A DNA stretch of 6,071 bases from assembly GCA_026386995.1 (NCBI GenBank), contig JAPLMO010000010.1, positions 1 through 6,071 on the forward strand, given 5' to 3'. The stretch's first letter is position 1. Every line of letters starts with the position of its first letter. The notes under the pieces are model-generated. The model searched no databases and was not told where the DNA came from. It worked only from the letters and a program-made list of their open reading frames with translations. Source of the stretch: Planctomycetota bacterium (GTDB lineage Bacteria; Planctomycetota; Phycisphaerae; FEN-1346). This document shows positions 5,730 through 6,071 of this stretch, piece by piece. Made by a program: the position numbers and the translations under genes.

Positions 5730-5870
5730 TAAGACGAGGGACAAAGGGACGTGTTTACCCGCCGCGCCGCCGTCCGAAAGGCAACACGCGGCGAGTAAAT
5801 CGAAGAGTCGCCCGGGCGACCTCGCCGGCTAAATGGCCCCGCGACCGCTACTTTAGTACGCAACTGTTGC

Positions 5871-5889
5871 TATACACTAGAGTATACAC
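5871..5889. promoter_or_regulatory. TATACAC direct repeat within an imperfect dyad
   Basis: TATACAC occurs at 5871-5877 and again at 5883-5889, 12 bp apart start to start. The first 16 bases (5871-5886) also form a dyad, broken only at one pair. The site lies about 140 bp upstream of the operon promoter. It has the shape of a regulator-binding site, but I recognise no specific regulator. Confidence 0.3.
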
Positions 5890-5910
5890 GAGTGGGTGAA
5901 ATTCCCCACT

Positions 5911-5930
5911 TTTGATACCTCCGGAGGCCG
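5911..5930 (+). repeat. 20-bp direct repeat, copy 1
   Basis: The bases TTTGATACCTCCGGAGGCCG recur exactly at 6038-6057, 127 bp further on. The repeat contains the perfect 10-bp palindrome CCTCCGGAGG. Identity ends at both boundaries of the 20-mer. Confidence 0.85.
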
Positions 5931-5966
5931 AAAACCGCCTTGGCGCTAGCGCCAGGGGCGTTTTTT
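5931..5966. terminator. Bidirectional intrinsic-terminator-like hairpin
   Basis: The core is the perfect 14-bp palindrome TGGCGCTAGCGCCA (5941-5954). Its flanks also pair, with few mismatches (AAAACCGCC on the left against GGGGCGTTTT on the right), giving a long stem with a CTAG loop. On the plus strand it is followed by T6 (5961-5966). On the minus strand it is followed by T4. It could end a minus-strand transcript coming from beyond the right edge, insulating the biotin operon, or a plus-strand transcript. No plus-strand gene in the window points at it. Confidence 0.55.
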
Positions 5967-5995
5967 CGACGTTTGGTAAGATGGGCAACCCTGTT

Positions 5996-6071
5996 TTTGA
6001 TCGGTTTTGAGCACTTTTTGATCCCGTTTGATCGGAATTTGATACCTCCGGAGGCCGTTTGAGGGGTTTTG
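5996..6071 (+). repeat. Helically phased TTTGATC-type short repeat array, open at the window edge
   Basis: TTTGA-type units begin at 5996 (TTTGATC), 6006 (TTTGAGC), 6017 (TTTGATC), 6027 (TTTGATC), 6038 (TTTGATA), 6058 (TTTGAGG) and 6068 (TTTG, cut by the edge). The steps are 10, 11, 10, 11, 20 and 10 bp, close to one or two turns of the double helix. Such spacing places every unit on the same face of the DNA. The alternating step rules out a codon-based repeat. Confidence 0.65.
6038..6057 (+). repeat. 20-bp direct repeat, copy 2
   Basis: This is an exact copy of 5911-5930 that includes the CCTCCGGAGG palindrome. Its leading TTTGATA is also one unit of the phased TTTGA array, which links the two structures. 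Confidence 0.85.

Larger units (their letters stand above)
5730..6071. other. Gene-free region upstream of the biotin operon
   Basis: No credible gene is visible. The open frames in this region carry no recognisable family motif, and their codons run through palindromes. From left to right it holds a GC-rich stretch without clear signals (5730-5860), a TATACAC direct repeat and dyad (5871-5889), the first copy of a 20-bp repeat (5911-5930), and a terminator-like hairpin with a T-run (5931-5966). A phased TTTGA array (from 5996) and the second copy of the 20-bp repeat (6038-6057) follow. The array continues to the window edge. Confidence 0.6.

Noticed and set aside
4863..5744. Long N-terminal extension of the bioA frame (a 751-residue fusion)
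   Set aside because: The extension runs out of frame through the DUF62 gene, which has clear family motifs. Its translation is arginine- and glycine-rich shadow sequence. BioA of normal length starts at 4862.
5751..5760. Possible BirA (biotin repressor) half-site, GTGTTTAC
   Set aside because: Only one half resembles a BirA box. No inverted partner lies at the expected distance, and it is upstream of the predicted -35 box.
5845..6071. Minus-strand open frame entering from the right edge (contains GGIKSGEFHPLVY)
   Set aside because: The frame is open for about 70 codons but runs through a perfect palindrome, the phased repeats and the 20-bp repeat. No domain is recognised, so it could not be supported as the end of a gene.

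Overview
The window looks like chromosomal DNA from a GC-rich bacterium, most likely a planctomycete or close relative. That placement is an inference. It rests on the style of the tyrosine recombinase fragment at the left edge, the dense short hairpin repeats between genes, and a secreted SGNH esterase. Nothing in the window fixes the taxon.

Left part (1-555): the C-terminal end of an integrase whose gene starts outside the window. Its reading frame runs antisense through a complete tRNA-Val(GAC) gene (377-454, minus strand) and that tRNA's promoter. This is the usual layout of a mobile element integrated at a tRNA 3' end. The element should lie to the left, and the DNA right of the tRNA is probably host chromosome.

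Middle-left (556-1861): a mosaic of REP-like hairpin repeats in inverted pairs, surrounding a truncated SIR2-like gene (914-1723). The fragment keeps the LKLHG and IIGYSLP motifs but has no N-terminal NAD-binding glycine motif. It is less GC-rich than its surroundings and is probably the relic of a defence-type gene. Another repeat cluster separates it from a secreted SGNH/GDSL hydrolase (1862-2581, minus).

Middle (2582-2778): a 14-bp-stem hairpin and a REPIN-like pair of inverted hairpins. The two sequence differences between the pair preserve base pairing.

Right part (2779-5729, minus strand): a compact operon. From a near-consensus promoter (5701-5729) it reads: a DUF62-family SAM hydroxide adenosyltransferase, then bioA (DAPA aminotransferase), then bioD (dethiobiotin synthetase). 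The first junction overlaps as ATGA and the second as TTGA, so translation is probably coupled. BioA classically spends SAM as its amino donor and BioD uses BioA's product, so an enzyme that cleaves SAM-type sulfonium compounds as first gene is the most interesting link here. No bioB, bioF, bioC or bioH is in the window.

Far right (5730-6071): non-coding DNA with a dyad, a bidirectional terminator-like hairpin, a 20-bp direct repeat, and a TTTGATC-type array phased at about 10.5 bp that runs off the window edge.
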